From assembly GCA_023460995.1 (NCBI GenBank), contig JAEWOE010000006.1, positions 62,001 to 126,000 on the forward strand: a stretch of 64,000 nt of DNA, given 5' to 3'. Below are positions 40,521 through 49,143 of this stretch, one piece after another; the stretch's first letter is position 1; every line of letters begins with the position of its first letter. The position numbers were made by a program, and so were the translations under genes. Source of the DNA: Bacillota bacterium (GTDB lineage Bacteria; Bacillota_I; Bacilli_A; RF39; UBA660). The notes under the pieces are model-generated. The model searched no databases. It saw nothing but the letters and a program-made list of their open reading frames with translations, and was not told the origin of the DNA.

Positions 40521-40775
40521 CTATAAAATAATTGCTTTTTCTACGATTTCTACTAAACGAAAATGTTTAGTTTTTGATAATGGTCTTGTCTCCACAATAC
40601 GAACAGTATCGCCAACTTTAGCAGCGTTCTTTTCGTCATGTGCAGCATATTTCTTAGAATATTTAATACGTTTTCCATATAGTTTATCTGTTTTGTAAGT
40701 TTCTACTAAAACTGTAATTGTTTTGTTATTTGTAGCACCAACAACTTTTCCTACTAATTCTTGTTTTCTTTCCAT
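40521..40775 (-). CDS. rpsQ: 30S ribosomal protein S17
   Basis: 84 residues, an OB fold: [40 protein letters not shown] and [12 protein letters not shown] are diagnostic. It has AGGAGG upstream and lies between rpmC and rplN. Confidence 0.97.
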   Translation of the reverse strand: MERKQELVGKVVGATNNKTITVLVETYKTDKLYGKRIKYSKKYAAHDEKNAAKVGDTVRIVETRPLSKTKHFRLVEIVEKAIIL

Positions 40776-40784
40776 AGTATCCTC

Positions 40785-40979
40785 CTAGTTATTTAATTCT
40801 CTTTCGCGTAAAATTGTTTTCATACGAGCAACTAGTTTTCTTAACTCTTTAATACGAGCTGGATGCTCAAGATTTCCTGTAGCTTGGCTAAAACGTAAAT
40901 TAAATAATTCTTCTTTATATTCTTCAATTTTTTTGGTGATTTCTTCGTTTGTTAAATCTCTAATTTCTTTGTTATTCAC
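40785..40979 (-). CDS. rpmC: 50S ribosomal protein L29
   Basis: About 64 residues with [20 protein letters not shown] and [20 protein letters not shown], clearly L29. No ATG is available. The frame has GTG codons at 40991 and 40979, both inside the end of rplP. The second gives a protein beginning MNNKEIRDL of usual length and is preferred, although its ribosome site is weak, which suggests coupling to rplP. Confidence 0.93.
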   Translation of the reverse strand: MNNKEIRDLTNEEITKKIEEYKEELFNLRFSQATGNLEHPARIKELRKLVARMKTILRERELNN

Positions 40980-41400
40980 AAGCTTCACCACTTTCTTTTT
41001 TTACAAATTTACATTTGATTGGTAATTTGTGCATAGCTAAACGTAATGACTCACGCGCTGTTGCTTCATCAACACCACCAATTTCAAACATAATCTTGCC
41101 TTTTTTTACAACTGCAACCCATTTTTCAGGTTGACCTTTACCTTTACCCATACGAGTTTCTAAAGGTATTTTAGTTAATGATAAATGTGGAAATATATTA
41201 ATCCATACTTTACCACCACGTTTCATATAACGAGTCATTGCAACACGAGCTGCTTCTATTTGATTTTGAGTAATCCAAGCACCTTCCATTGCCATTAATC
41301 CGTATTCACCAAAATGTAATTCAGTATTACCTTTAGCTACTCCATCATAATGTAGGCGGTGTGGACGACGGTATTTAGTTCTCTTTGGAATTACTGCCAT
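40972..41400 (-). CDS. rplP: 50S ribosomal protein L16
   Basis: 142 residues. [40 protein letters not shown] and [20 protein letters not shown] define L16. It helps organise the A site. It overlaps rpsC upstream and rpmC downstream. Confidence 0.97.
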   Translation of the reverse strand: MAVIPKRTKYRRPHRLHYDGVAKGNTELHFGEYGLMAMEGAWITQNQIEAARVAMTRYMKRGGKVWINIFPHLSLTKIPLETRMGKGKGQPEKWVAVVKKGKIMFEIGGVDEATARESLRLAMHKLPIKCKFVKKESGEACE

Positions 41401-42055
41401 CGATATTACCTCCCTTGTTTTTCTTTTCAGGAAGAATTACGCCTTTATAAATCCATACTTTTACACCAATTTTACCAAATGTAGTATTAGCTTCTTTATG
41501 AGCATAATCAATATTTGCTCTTAATGTATGAAGTGGAGTATTGCCTTCTGTATATCCTTCAGTTCTTGCCATATCAGCTCCACCTAAACGACCTGATACA
41601 GAAGTTTTAATTCCTTTTGCTCCAGCTTTAATAGCGTTTCTAATAGCTCTTTTTTGAGCGATTCTAAATGAAACTCTGTTCTCAATTTGATGAGCGATAT
41701 TTTCTGCTACTAATGCAGCATCAATATCAGGGTTCTTTACTTCCATAATAGAAATTTGAATATTTTCTTTTACTAATTTGTTTAACTCTTTAGTTAATTT
41801 TTCAATTTCATCACCACTATGACCAATTACAACGCCTGGTTTAGCAGTGTTTATAATAACATTAGTCTTTTCAACGTTTCTTTCAATAAGAATGCTTGAA
41901 ACTGCTGCGTCTTTTAATTTGTTTTCTAAAAACTTACGGATTTTAACATCATTATTTAAGTATTTAGCGAAATCTTTATTCCCAGCATACCATTTTGATT
42001 CCCAAGTTTTATTGATTCCCATTCTAAGTCCGACTGGACTAACTTTTTGACCCAT
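41375..42055 (-). CDS. rpsC: 30S ribosomal protein S3
   Basis: 226 residues. [20 protein letters not shown], a KH domain with [15 protein letters not shown] and the C-terminal [18 protein letters not shown] are S3 signatures. The GxxG loop reads GHSG where GKKG or GRKG is common. It overlaps rplP by 26 bases. Confidence 0.97.
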   Translation of the reverse strand: MGQKVSPVGLRMGINKTWESKWYAGNKDFAKYLNNDVKIRKFLENKLKDAAVSSILIERNVEKTNVIINTAKPGVVIGHSGDEIEKLTKELNKLVKENIQISIMEVKNPDIDAALVAENIAHQIENRVSFRIAQKRAIRNAIKAGAKGIKTSVSGRLGGADMARTEGYTEGNTPLHTLRANIDYAHKEANTTFGKIGVKVWIYKGVILPEKKNKGGNIDGSNSKEN

Positions 42056-42073
42056 CAGTTTACCTCCTTTGCT

Positions 42074-42409
42074 CTAATTTTTTTCACTTACGACAACTGT
42101 AATGTGACTAGTTCTTTTCATAATAGGATCTACGTGTCCACGAGAACCCATTCTAGCTCTTTTCATTGTTTGTCCTTCATTTATAAATGTTTCTTTTATA
42201 AATAATTTGCTTTTATCTAAACCTAAATTATTTTCTGCATTTGCAACTGCTGAAGTTAATACTTTTCTAATTAATCTTGCAGCTTCTTTATTTAAGTTTG
42301 CTAATATTCTATCTGCTTCTATAACACTCTTGTTACGAACTAAATCTATAACTAAACGAGCTTTACGAGGTGCAATTCTAACAGTCTTTGCAACCGCTTT
42401 TGCTTCCAT
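42074..42409 (-). CDS. rplV: 50S ribosomal protein L22
   Basis: 111 residues. [20 protein letters not shown] near the start and [20 protein letters not shown] near the end are L22 hallmarks; the loop between reaches the exit tunnel. It lies between rpsS and rpsC. Confidence 0.97.
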   Translation of the reverse strand: MEAKAVAKTVRIAPRKARLVIDLVRNKSVIEADRILANLNKEAARLIRKVLTSAVANAENNLGLDKSKLFIKETFINEGQTMKRARMGSRGHVDPIMKRTSHITVVVSEKN

Positions 42410-42431
42410 TTTAGTCCTCCCTTCTGGTTAA

Positions 42432-42701
42432 CTATTTTACCTTGCTATCGCCATGTCCACCAAACTTACGTGTAGGAACGAATTCACCTAATTTATGTCC
42501 AACCATATCCTCTGTAACATAAACAGGAATGAAATCCTTCCCGTTATGTACAGCGAAAGTAAGACCTATAAAATTAGGGAAAATTGTAGAACGACGAGAC
42601 CAAGTTTTAATTACTTCCTTTTTTGGTGCAGCGCTAACTAATTCAACTTTCTTAGCTAGTGATTCATCAATAAAAGGTCCTTTTTTTAAACTTCTTGCCA
42701 T
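42432..42701 (-). CDS. rpsS: 30S ribosomal protein S19
   Basis: 89 residues. [40 protein letters not shown] and [16 protein letters not shown] are S19 throughout. The gene is in the standard rplB-rpsS-rplV order. Confidence 0.97.
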   Translation of the reverse strand: MARSLKKGPFIDESLAKKVELVSAAPKKEVIKTWSRRSTIFPNFIGLTFAVHNGKDFIPVYVTEDMVGHKLGEFVPTRKFGGHGDSKVK

Positions 42702-42717
42702 TTAAACCATCCTTTCA

Positions 42718-43545
42718 CTATTTTCCACGACGGACAATTAATTTGTCTGAAGCGTTTTTCTTTTTACGTGTTTTGGCACCCAATGCTGGTTTACCCCAAG
42801 GAGTAACAGGTCCTTTACGTCCGATAGGAGCGCGACCTTCACCACCACCATGTGGATGGTCATTAGGATTCATAACTGAACCACGAACTGTTGGTTTAAC
42901 ACCCATATGTCTTTTACGACCAGCTTTACCAATTTTAACTAATTCATGATCTGCATTTCCAACTTCTCCAATAGTAGCTCTGCAAGTACTTAATACTTTT
43001 CTAACTTCACCACTAACTAAACGAAGTAATGTATATCTTCCTTCACGTCCTAATATTTGAACACTTGAACCAGCTGAACGAGCCATTTGCCCACCTTTAC
43101 CAGCTTTTAATTCAACATTGTGAACCATAGTACCTTCTGGAATATTTGATAATGGGCAACTATTACCAATTTTAATATCGATATTGTCTCCACTTTCAAT
43201 TTTATCTCCAACCTTTAAATTCTTTGGAGCGATGATGTATCTTTTTTCACCATCTGTATAAGTTATTAAAGCAATGTTAGCAGTTCTGTTTGGATCGTAT
43301 TCAATAGCAGTTACTGTTCCGGTAATACCATCTTTATTTCTTTTAAAATCAATAATACGGTATTTTCTCTTTGCGCCGCCACCAATGTGTCTAACAGTAA
43401 TCTTACCTTGATTATTACGTCCACCCTTCTTTTTAAGTGTAACAACTAATGATTTTTCTGGAGTTGTTTTTGTAATTTCATCGTTGATTAAAGTAGACAT
43501 TCCACGAGTACCATTAGTCATTGGTCTATATGTTTTTATTGCCAT
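42718..43545 (-). CDS. rplB: 50S ribosomal protein L2
   Basis: 275 residues. [38 protein letters not shown] and the peptidyl-transferase-proximal [20 protein letters not shown] with its conserved His are diagnostic. It has the family's normal length. Confidence 0.98.
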   Translation of the reverse strand: MAIKTYRPMTNGTRGMSTLINDEITKTTPEKSLVVTLKKKGGRNNQGKITVRHIGGGAKRKYRIIDFKRNKDGITGTVTAIEYDPNRTANIALITYTDGEKRYIIAPKNLKVGDKIESGDNIDIKIGNSCPLSNIPEGTMVHNVELKAGKGGQMARSAGSSVQILGREGRYTLLRLVSGEVRKVLSTCRATIGEVGNADHELVKIGKAGRKRHMGVKPTVRGSVMNPNDHPHGGGEGRAPIGRKGPVTPWGKPALGAKTRKKKNASDKLIVRRGK

Positions 43546-43566
43546 GATTTATCCTCCTAACAATTG

Positions 43567-43845
43567 TTAAAGTTCAATTGAACTTCCTTCTTTTAATTTA
43601 ACTATTGCTTTCTTTACTCTATTTGTTGTGCCAGTATAACGACCAACTCTTTTTTTCTTAGGGCGAACGTTTACTGTATTTACATTTTCAACTTTTACTT
43701 TGAAAATTGCTTCTATAGCTTGTTTTATTTGTGTCTTATTAGCCTTTGTATCAACACTGAATGTATAAGTGTTAGCATTTTGTACTAAATCAGCAGATTT
43801 TTCAGTGACGATAGGTGCCTTAATAATATTTCTATGATTTTCCAT
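43567..43845 (-). CDS. rplW: 50S ribosomal protein L23
   Basis: 92 residues. [15 protein letters not shown] and [20 protein letters not shown] are L23 signatures. It lies at the tunnel exit, where trigger factor and SRP dock. It shares one base with the rplD stop. Confidence 0.97.
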   Translation of the reverse strand: MENHRNIIKAPIVTEKSADLVQNANTYTFSVDTKANKTQIKQAIEAIFKVKVENVNTVNVRPKKKRVGRYTGTTNRVKKAIVKLKEGSSIEL

Positions 43846-44468
43846 TAAACAAGCACCTCCTCAATAGCTTTAACAGCTTTTTCAGTAATTATCATATTGT
43901 CAGCAGCTATTACATCATATGTATTGATTTCGTTTGCTTCTAACAATACTATTTCCTTAATATTTCTAGTAGCTAAGATGATATTATCTGTTAATTCATC
44001 AACTACTAATAATACTTTTTTATTAGCTTTTAAGTTGTTTAAAATACTTAATGCTTCTTTTGTCTTTGGTGTTTCGATATTGAAACTATCAACAATGATC
44101 ATTTCGCTTTCGATTACTTTATATGCTAAAGCAGATTTTAAAGCTAATCTTCTTTCTTTTCTGTTCATTTTTTTAGCAAAGCTTCTTGGATGTGGTCCAA
44201 ATACTACTCCACCACCAACCCAATGTGGAGCTCTAATAGATCCTTGACGAGCACGTCCAGTACCTTTTTGCTTCCATGGTTTGATTCCACCACCGCTAAC
44301 ATCACTACGAGTTTTTGTTGCTGCAGTTCCTTGTCTTTGATTATTGCGTGCTAATGTTAATGCGTCATATAGGACAGCATCATTTGGTTCAATTCCCCAA
44401 ACATTTTCATTTAAAGTAATATCTCCTACTTTTTCACCTTTAATATTTAAGACAGTTTGTTTTTTCAT
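43845..44468 (-). CDS. rplD: 50S ribosomal protein L4
   Basis: 207 residues. [20 protein letters not shown] and [23 protein letters not shown] region are hallmark L4; the extended loop lines the exit tunnel. In several bacteria L4 regulates the S10 operon by binding its leader, which may apply to the leader at 45563-45690. Confidence 0.97.
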   Translation of the reverse strand: MKKQTVLNIKGEKVGDITLNENVWGIEPNDAVLYDALTLARNNQRQGTAATKTRSDVSGGGIKPWKQKGTGRARQGSIRAPHWVGGGVVFGPHPRSFAKKMNRKERRLALKSALAYKVIESEMIIVDSFNIETPKTKEALSILNNLKANKKVLLVVDELTDNIILATRNIKEIVLLEANEINTYDVIAADNMIITEKAVKAIEEVLV

Positions 44469-44485
44469 TTATTTGTCCTCCCTGC

Positions 44486-45220
44486 TTAGTTTACAGAAGC
44501 AACTTCAGTTGTTTCTGTTTCTATTTCTGGTGTTTCTAAAGTAGCAGATTCTGTAACGTAAGAAATTAATTCTTCTCTTTCGTTTACTTTACCTGGAGTT
44601 TTAACAGATGATTTGATAGTTACTAATGATTGTTTAGCTCCTGGAATATTTCCTTTTACAAGAATTAATCCATTTTCTAAATCAGTAGCAATAATTTCAA
44701 GATTTTGAATAGTTACTGTTAAAGAACCCATATGTCCTGGTAATTTTTTACCTTTAAAAACACGCATTGGTCTCATAGTTCCCATTGAACCTGGTTTTCT
44801 ATGATAATGTGATCCGTGACCCATAGGCCCGCGGCTTTGATTATGACGTTTGATAACGCCTTGGAATCCTTTACCTTTTGTGATTCCAGTTACGTCAACG
44901 ATTTCGCCTTCAGCGAATACATCAGCAGATATTTCTTGACCTAATGTAAAACCGTTAACATCTACACCTCTGATTTCCTTAAAGAAGCGCTTAGGTGTTG
45001 TGTTAGCTTTATTGGTATGACCAATTGAAGCTTTTGTCGTATTTTTTACTTTAGAATCGCTAAAACCTAATTGAATAGCTTCATAACCATCATTTTCAGT
45101 TGTTTTAACTTGTGTTACCACGTTTTTATCAACTTGAACTACAGTTACTGGAACTAATTTACCAGATTTAGTGAATACTTGAGTCATTCCAATTTTACGA
45201 CCTAAGATTCCTTTTACCAT
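44486..45220 (-). CDS. rplC: 50S ribosomal protein L3 with acidic C-terminal extension
   Basis: 244 residues. [40 protein letters not shown] and [20 protein letters not shown] identify L3. Typical L3 is about 210 residues; here the C-terminus continues for about 30 residues rich in Glu and Thr ([18 protein letters not shown]), which should extend from the ribosome surface. Confidence 0.97.
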   Translation of the reverse strand: MVKGILGRKIGMTQVFTKSGKLVPVTVVQVDKNVVTQVKTTENDGYEAIQLGFSDSKVKNTTKASIGHTNKANTTPKRFFKEIRGVDVNGFTLGQEISADVFAEGEIVDVTGITKGKGFQGVIKRHNQSRGPMGHGSHYHRKPGSMGTMRPMRVFKGKKLPGHMGSLTVTIQNLEIIATDLENGLILVKGNIPGAKQSLVTIKSSVKTPGKVNEREELISYVTESATLETPEIETETTEVASVN

Positions 45221-45253
45221 AATATTTCCTCCTAATAATTTTTACTAGTTCTA

Positions 45254-45562
45254 CTAGTAATTAATTTGAATATCCACACCACTTGGAATTTCAAGATGAG
45301 TTAATGCATCTATAGTTTCCTTACTTGGGTTTGTGATATCAATAAGTCTTTTATGTGTTCTCTTTTCAAATTGTTCACGTGAATCTTTGTATTTATGAAC
45401 AGCTCTTAAAATAGTGATTTTTTCAACTTCAGTTGGTAGAGGTACAGGACCGCTAACTTCACCACCAGTTCTCTTAACTGTTTCAACAATTTTTGCACAT
45501 GCGCTATCTAAACTTTTGTGTTCAAATGCTTTTAATTTAATGCGAACTTTTGTTTTAGACAT
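45254..45562 (-). CDS. rpsJ: 30S ribosomal protein S10
   Basis: 102 residues. [40 protein letters not shown] and [12 protein letters not shown] are S10 signatures. It is the first gene of the ribosomal superoperon, after a structured leader, with AAAGGAGG before the start. Confidence 0.97.
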   Translation of the reverse strand: MSKTKVRIKLKAFEHKSLDSACAKIVETVKRTGGEVSGPVPLPTEVEKITILRAVHKYKDSREQFEKRTHKRLIDITNPSKETIDALTHLEIPSGVDIQINY

Positions 45563-45690
45563 AATGGTATCCTCCTTTCGTCTATATCCAGTATAGACTC
45601 GCTCCGTGTAAAAACCCGATTCTTGATTAAAGTGTTTTACAACTTAACCTGGCGTATCGGCAACCTTACACATCTACGCGTGCCACACAT
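45563..45690 (-). promoter_or_regulatory. 5' leader of the S10 superoperon, probably structured
   Basis: About 125 transcribed bases lie between the promoter and rpsJ. They are visibly more GC-rich than other intergenic sequence and contain several possible stems, including TGTAAAAC/GTTTTTACA (minus strand, about 45608-45641), TGGC/GCCA (about 45651-45684), and a local direct repeat of TATA-GAC. A leader that binds L4 or another ribosomal protein is plausible, but I cannot fold it reliably by eye. Confidence 0.45.
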
Positions 45691-45695
45691 ACAAA

Positions 45696-45724
45696 AGTAT
45701 ACTAGAAAACATAAAAAAATGCAA
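45696..45724 (-). promoter_or_regulatory. Promoter of the S10-spc-alpha superoperon
   Basis: Minus strand TTGCAT (45719-45724), a 17-base spacer, TATACT (45696-45701). No better promoter or terminator is evident between rpsJ and rplQ, so about 14 kb may be transcribed from here. Confidence 0.7.
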
Positions 45725-45797
45725 GACTTTTTTAAAGAAATTAATCAATTTCTATTATTTTAAAAAATCTATAGAATTTCATTATAATTTAAAAATG

Positions 45798-45806
45798 TGG
45801 TAAAAT
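45798..45806 (+). promoter_or_regulatory. Extended -10 promoter of gpsA
   Basis: TGG-TAAAAT at 45798-45806, 35 bases before the gpsA start, divergent from the S10 promoter. AAAGAGG at 45824-45830 is the ribosome site. Confidence 0.5.
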
Positions 45807-45840
45807 AAAATTGTAATAAATAGAAAGAGGTTATAATATA

Positions 45841-46818
45841 ATGAAAGTAACAATTTTAGGTGCAGGAGCATATGGAATAGCACTTTCTTTAATGTTTAAT
45901 GAAAATAACTGCGATATAACTTTATGGGAAAAGTTTGAAGAAAGTGCTAGTACATTAAGAAAAACAAGAACAAATGAAAGAGTTTTACCAAATATCGAAA
46001 TTCCGCAAAATATAAAAATATCAAGTGATTTAAAAGAAAGCATAGCTGAGAGTGAACTCATAGTTATGGCAGTTCCTGCTGGTTTTGTTGATGAGGTATC
46101 AAAAGAACTAGCAAATTATATAAAAAAGGATCAGCATTTATGCATAGCAACTAAAGGAATTGAGCAAGACACATGTCTTTTTATCAACGATGTCGTTGAA
46201 CAGTATATAAAAAATAAAAATATTGCTGTAATTTCAGGACCTTCTTTCGCTATAGATATAGCAAACTATGCCCCTATTGGGCTAACACTTGCCACAAAAA
46301 GTAAAACAACTGCTAATTTACTACATGAAACTTTAGAGAATAATACATTAAAACTACGCGATACAAATGACTTAATTGGAACCGAAATATGCGGTTCAAT
46401 TAAAAATGTAATTGCAATTGCCGCTGGAATTATAGACGGCATGGGTTTGCCAGAATCTACACAAGCAATGCTTATAACAGAATCATTACATGATATAAAA
46501 GAACTTATTAAAGCATTAGGTGGAGATGGCAAAACAATTCTATCCTTTGCTGGTTTTGGGGATTTATTACTTACGTGTACTAGCACAAAAAGTCGTAACT
46601 TTACTTTTGGACGTATGATAGGAAGTGGAGTAAAAAAGGATGAAATAGACATTTATATGAAAAATACTACAATTGAAGGATTGTATACTTTAAAATCTAT
46701 CCATAAGTTGATAAAAAATAAAAAAGTTGACATTACAATTATTGATCTAATACATGACATTGTGTTTTATGACAAAGACCCAAACCAGATTAAAGAATTT
46801 TTAATCAAAAAAAAATAA
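45841..46818 (+). CDS. gpsA: NAD(P)-dependent glycerol-3-phosphate dehydrogenase
   Basis: 325 residues. VTILGAGAYGIALSLMF is the dinucleotide-binding motif. CIATKGIEQ, VISGPSFA and CGSIKNVIAIAAGIIDG with the catalytic Lys are GpsA signatures. The enzyme makes glycerol 3-phosphate from dihydroxyacetone phosphate for membrane phospholipid synthesis. It is one of only two plus-strand genes here and sits between divergent and convergent ribosomal units. Confidence 0.95.
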   Translation: MKVTILGAGAYGIALSLMFNENNCDITLWEKFEESASTLRKTRTNERVLPNIEIPQNIKISSDLKESIAESELIVMAVPAGFVDEVSKELANYIKKDQHLCIATKGIEQDTCLFINDVVEQYIKNKNIAVISGPSFAIDIANYAPIGLTLATKSKTTANLLHETLENNTLKLRDTNDLIGTEICGSIKNVIAIAAGIIDGMGLPESTQAMLITESLHDIKELIKALGGDGKTILSFAGFGDLLLTCTSTKSRNFTFGRMIGSGVKKDEIDIYMKNTTIEGLYTLKSIHKLIKNKKVDITIIDLIHDIVFYDKDPNQIKEFLIKKK

Positions 46819-46837
46819 CCAGTTTGGTTATTTTTTT
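46811..46837. terminator. Bidirectional terminator between gpsA and rpsR
   Basis: The stem AAAATAACC/GGTTATTTT with a 5-base loop has a T-run on each strand (TTTTTTT after it on plus, an A-tract before it on plus). It fits termination of both convergent genes. Confidence 0.8.
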
Positions 46838-46853
46838 CATTATTAATTATTTA

Positions 46854-47072
46854 TTATTTAACAAATGGAATTAAAGCCATAAAACGAGCCTTTTTAACTT
46901 CATTTGCAATATGTCTTTGATGTTTAGAGCATGCACCTGTGATTCTTCTTGGTAAGATTTTACCTTTATCAGCACTAATGTATTTTCTCATTACTTCAAC
47001 ATCTTTATAGTCTACAGATTTTCCTGCACACATTTGACATATTTTTTTCTTTTTTCTATAAAATTCTGCCAT
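46854..47072 (-). CDS. rpsR: 30S ribosomal protein S18
   Basis: 72 residues. The KYISADKGKILPRRITGACS stretch and the end HQRHIANEVKKARFMALIP define S18. Cys residues at CQMC and CSKH suggest the zinc-binding variant. It is the last gene of rpsF-ssb-rpsR. Confidence 0.97.
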   Translation of the reverse strand: MAEFYRKKKKICQMCAGKSVDYKDVEVMRKYISADKGKILPRRITGACSKHQRHIANEVKKARFMALIPFVK

Positions 47073-47087
47073 TTCTTTTCCTCCTTA

Positions 47088-47564
47088 TTAATCTAGGAAG
47101 TTATCATCTATTGAAACACTATCTCCAAAATCAGCAAATGGGTCATTATCCACGTTTACATTATTCTTTGGAGCATTATTTGTTTGATAATCATATGGAC
47201 TAGGTCCTGTTGATTGGTTACTACTTGATGAAGTTGCAGTACGTTGACTCTTGCTCTCTAAGAAGTTAACTTGATCTGCTATTACCTCAGTAGTATATCT
47301 TTTGTTGCCGTCCTTATCATCGAAACTTCCTGTTTGAATTCTTCCTTCTACTGAAACTAAACTACCTTTGTCCAAATATTGACAAATGTTCTCAGCTTGT
47401 TTTCTCCAAGCAACTACAGTAATAAAATCAGCTTCTCTTTCACCTTGGGCATTACTAAAATTTCTATTAACAGCCAATGTAAATCTTGTAGTAGCTAAGC
47501 TATTACTTGTTGTACGAAGTTCAGGTTTGGTAGTTAATCTACCAATTAAACATACTCTATTCAT
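47088..47564 (-). CDS. ssb: Single-stranded DNA-binding protein
   Basis: 158 residues. MNRVCLIGRLTTKPELRTT, FTLAVNRNF and VVAWRKQAENICQYLDKGS are the OB-fold signatures. A Ser/Asn/Thr-rich linker leads to an acidic tip (SIDDNFLD) corresponding to the usual DDDIPF, where partner proteins bind, though here it ends in LD. It is located between rpsF and rpsR as in most Firmicutes. Confidence 0.96.
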   Translation of the reverse strand: MNRVCLIGRLTTKPELRTTSNSLATTRFTLAVNRNFSNAQGEREADFITVVAWRKQAENICQYLDKGSLVSVEGRIQTGSFDDKDGNKRYTTEVIADQVNFLESKSQRTATSSSSNQSTGPSPYDYQTNNAPKNNVNVDNDPFADFGDSVSIDDNFLD

Positions 47565-47576
47565 TATGCACCTCTA

Positions 47577-47867
47577 TTAGTCTTCTAGTTTAGTAATTAA
47601 ATGACGTACAATATCATTACTAATTAAAGCTAAACGATCAAATTCCTTTATTGCTTTGTCACTATTAGTTTCTACATTAATTAAGAAATAGTAACCATTC
47701 TTGAAATTTTTAATTTCATAAGCAAGTTCTTTTTGACCCATGTCTTTAAAATTAGTAACAGTAGCATCGTTAGAAGTCAAGACAGTTTCAAAATTTTTGG
47801 CAACTTTCTTAATTTCATCTTCGCTTAATGTTGGTCTAACAATAAACATGATTTCATATTTTCTCAT
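47577..47867 (-). CDS. rpsF: 30S ribosomal protein S6
   Basis: 96 residues. MRKYEIMFIVRPTLSEDEIK, KDMGQKELAYEIKNFKNGYY and the RLALISNDIVRHLITK ending identify S6. It is the first gene of the unit with ssb and rpsR, following a leader that resembles the S6:S18 regulatory RNA. Confidence 0.97.
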   Translation of the reverse strand: MRKYEIMFIVRPTLSEDEIKKVAKNFETVLTSNDATVTNFKDMGQKELAYEIKNFKNGYYFLINVETNSDKAIKEFDRLALISNDIVRHLITKLED

Positions 47868-47928
47868 CTTTTACACCTCCTTGTGGTCTATCGGCTTCAT
47901 CTGAAGCAAGGAGTAAATTAATACTCGC
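47868..47928 (-). ncRNA. rpsF leader resembling the S6:S18-binding regulatory RNA
   Basis: On the minus strand a helix can form between ACTCCTTGCTTCA and TGAAGCCGAT-type sequence, followed by ACCACAAGGAGGTG, which holds the ribosome site. In Bacillus-type bacteria a leader with a CCG bulge next to ACCACAAGGAGG binds the S6:S18 complex and represses rpsF-ssb-rpsR. The CCGATAGACCACAAGG block here fits that pattern. Identity by eye only. Confidence 0.6.
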
Positions 47929-47933
47929 CTTAG

Positions 47934-47962
47934 ATTATAACAAAATTAATTGATTTTGTAAA
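47934..47962 (-). promoter_or_regulatory. Promoter of rpsF-ssb-rpsR
   Basis: Minus strand TTTACA (47957-47962), a 17-base spacer, TATAAT (47934-47939), giving a leader of about 60 bases. Confidence 0.75.
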
Positions 47963-47967
47963 CACTT

Positions 47968-49068
47968 TTAAACATTAAATCTAAAGTGACAAATATCTCC
48001 ATCTTGCATCTCATACTCTTTTCCTTCAAGACGCATTTTTCCAGCTTCTCTTACTGCTTTTTCACTACCATTTTTTTCAAGGTCATCATAGCTCATTATT
48101 TCAGCTCTGATAAAACCTCTTTCAAAGTCACTATGAATTATTCCAGCACAAGCTGGAGCCTTCATTCCTTTTTTAAAAGTCCATGCACGGCATTCATCAG
48201 TTCCAGCAGTAAAATAAGTTGCTAAACCTAATAAATCATATGTTGCATAAATTAATTTATCAAGTCCACTTTCTTTTATTCCTAAATCTTTCAAAAATTC
48301 ACTTTTATCATCATCTGATAATTCACTTAATTCTGATTCTATTTTAGCACAAACTGTTACAACAGTAGCATTCTCACTTGAAGCGTATCCGCGAACCATG
48401 TCAACATATTCATTTCCATCACTTATTAAATCTTCTTCACTTATATTAGCCATATATATCATTGGTTTTAAAGTAAGAAAATTAAAAGGTCTTGCTATTT
48501 TTAGTTCATCCTCATCTAAAGAGATTCGTCTTAAAGGTAAATTTTGTTCAAGAGCTTTTTTCGCTTTGTCTAAGAATGCGACTTCTTCAACAGTATCTTT
48601 ATCTTTAGACATAGTGGCTTTCTTTCCAATCCTATTTATCCTGTTATCTATTACTTCAAGATCCGCTAATATTAATTCTATATTTATAATATCTATATCT
48701 CTTATTGGATCTACACTATTTTCAACATGTATTATATTTTTATCATCAAAACATCTAACTACCTCAACTATAGCATCAACATTTCTTATGTGTGATAAAA
48801 ATTTATTGCCAAGTCCTTCGCCACTTGAGGCACCTTTTACTAGACCGGCTATGTCAGTAAACTCATATGCTGTTGGAACCAAACTTGCTGGTACATATAA
48901 ATTATTTAAAAAATCTAAACGTTTATCCGGAACAGTAACTACTCCTACGTTTGGATCAATAGTAGCAAATGGGTAATTCGCTGCTAATATATTCTTTTTT
49001 GTTATTGCATTAAATAAAGTTGATTTCCCTACATTTGGCAAACCGACAATTCCTGCTGTTAAACTCAT
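47968..49068 (-). CDS. ychF: Redox-regulated ATPase YchF
   Basis: 366 residues from the ATG at 49068, with GAGG seven bases upstream; an ATG two codons earlier is too close to that site. GIVGLPNVGKSTLFNAIT is the P-loop, and the NMxE-type G4 motif region (MIYMANISEED) of this ATP-preferring Obg-family member follows. The C-terminal TGS domain has TAGTDECRAWTFKKGMKAP. It binds ribosomes and responds to stress. The ychF-rpsF-ssb-rpsR order is typical. Confidence 0.96.
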   Translation of the reverse strand: MSLTAGIVGLPNVGKSTLFNAITKKNILAANYPFATIDPNVGVVTVPDKRLDFLNNLYVPASLVPTAYEFTDIAGLVKGASSGEGLGNKFLSHIRNVDAIVEVVRCFDDKNIIHVENSVDPIRDIDIINIELILADLEVIDNRINRIGKKATMSKDKDTVEEVAFLDKAKKALEQNLPLRRISLDEDELKIARPFNFLTLKPMIYMANISEEDLISDGNEYVDMVRGYASSENATVVTVCAKIESELSELSDDDKSEFLKDLGIKESGLDKLIYATYDLLGLATYFTAGTDECRAWTFKKGMKAPACAGIIHSDFERGFIRAEIMSYDDLEKNGSEKAVREAGKMRLEGKEYEMQDGDICHFRFNV

Positions 49069-49090
49069 ACACATTCCTCATTTCGTTTAT

Positions 49091-49099
49091 ATTATAGCA
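49091..49099 (-). promoter_or_regulatory. Extended -10 promoter of ychF
   Basis: Minus strand TGC-TATAAT, 23 bases before the ychF start and just after the terminator of the transporter gene. No clear -35. Confidence 0.5.
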
Positions 49100-49120
49100 T
49101 ATATAAATATATTAAGAAAT

Positions 49121-49143
49121 AAAAAAGATGATTACTCATCTTT
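49121..49143 (-). terminator. Terminator after the AbgT-family gene
   Basis: The 8-bp stem AAAGATGA/TCATCTTT with a 4-base loop is followed by a T-run on the minus strand. It begins at the stop codon of the transporter gene. Confidence 0.8.

Noticed and set aside
42695..42949. Plus-strand frame antisense to rplB
   Set aside because: It mirrors the highly constrained L2 coding sequence and has no independent support.
45371..45386. TTGTTCACGTGAATCT, similar to the ParB-binding parS palindrome
   Set aside because: Only about 11 of 16 positions match, and it lies in rpsJ codons for conserved residues (REQFE region). No second site occurs near parAB.
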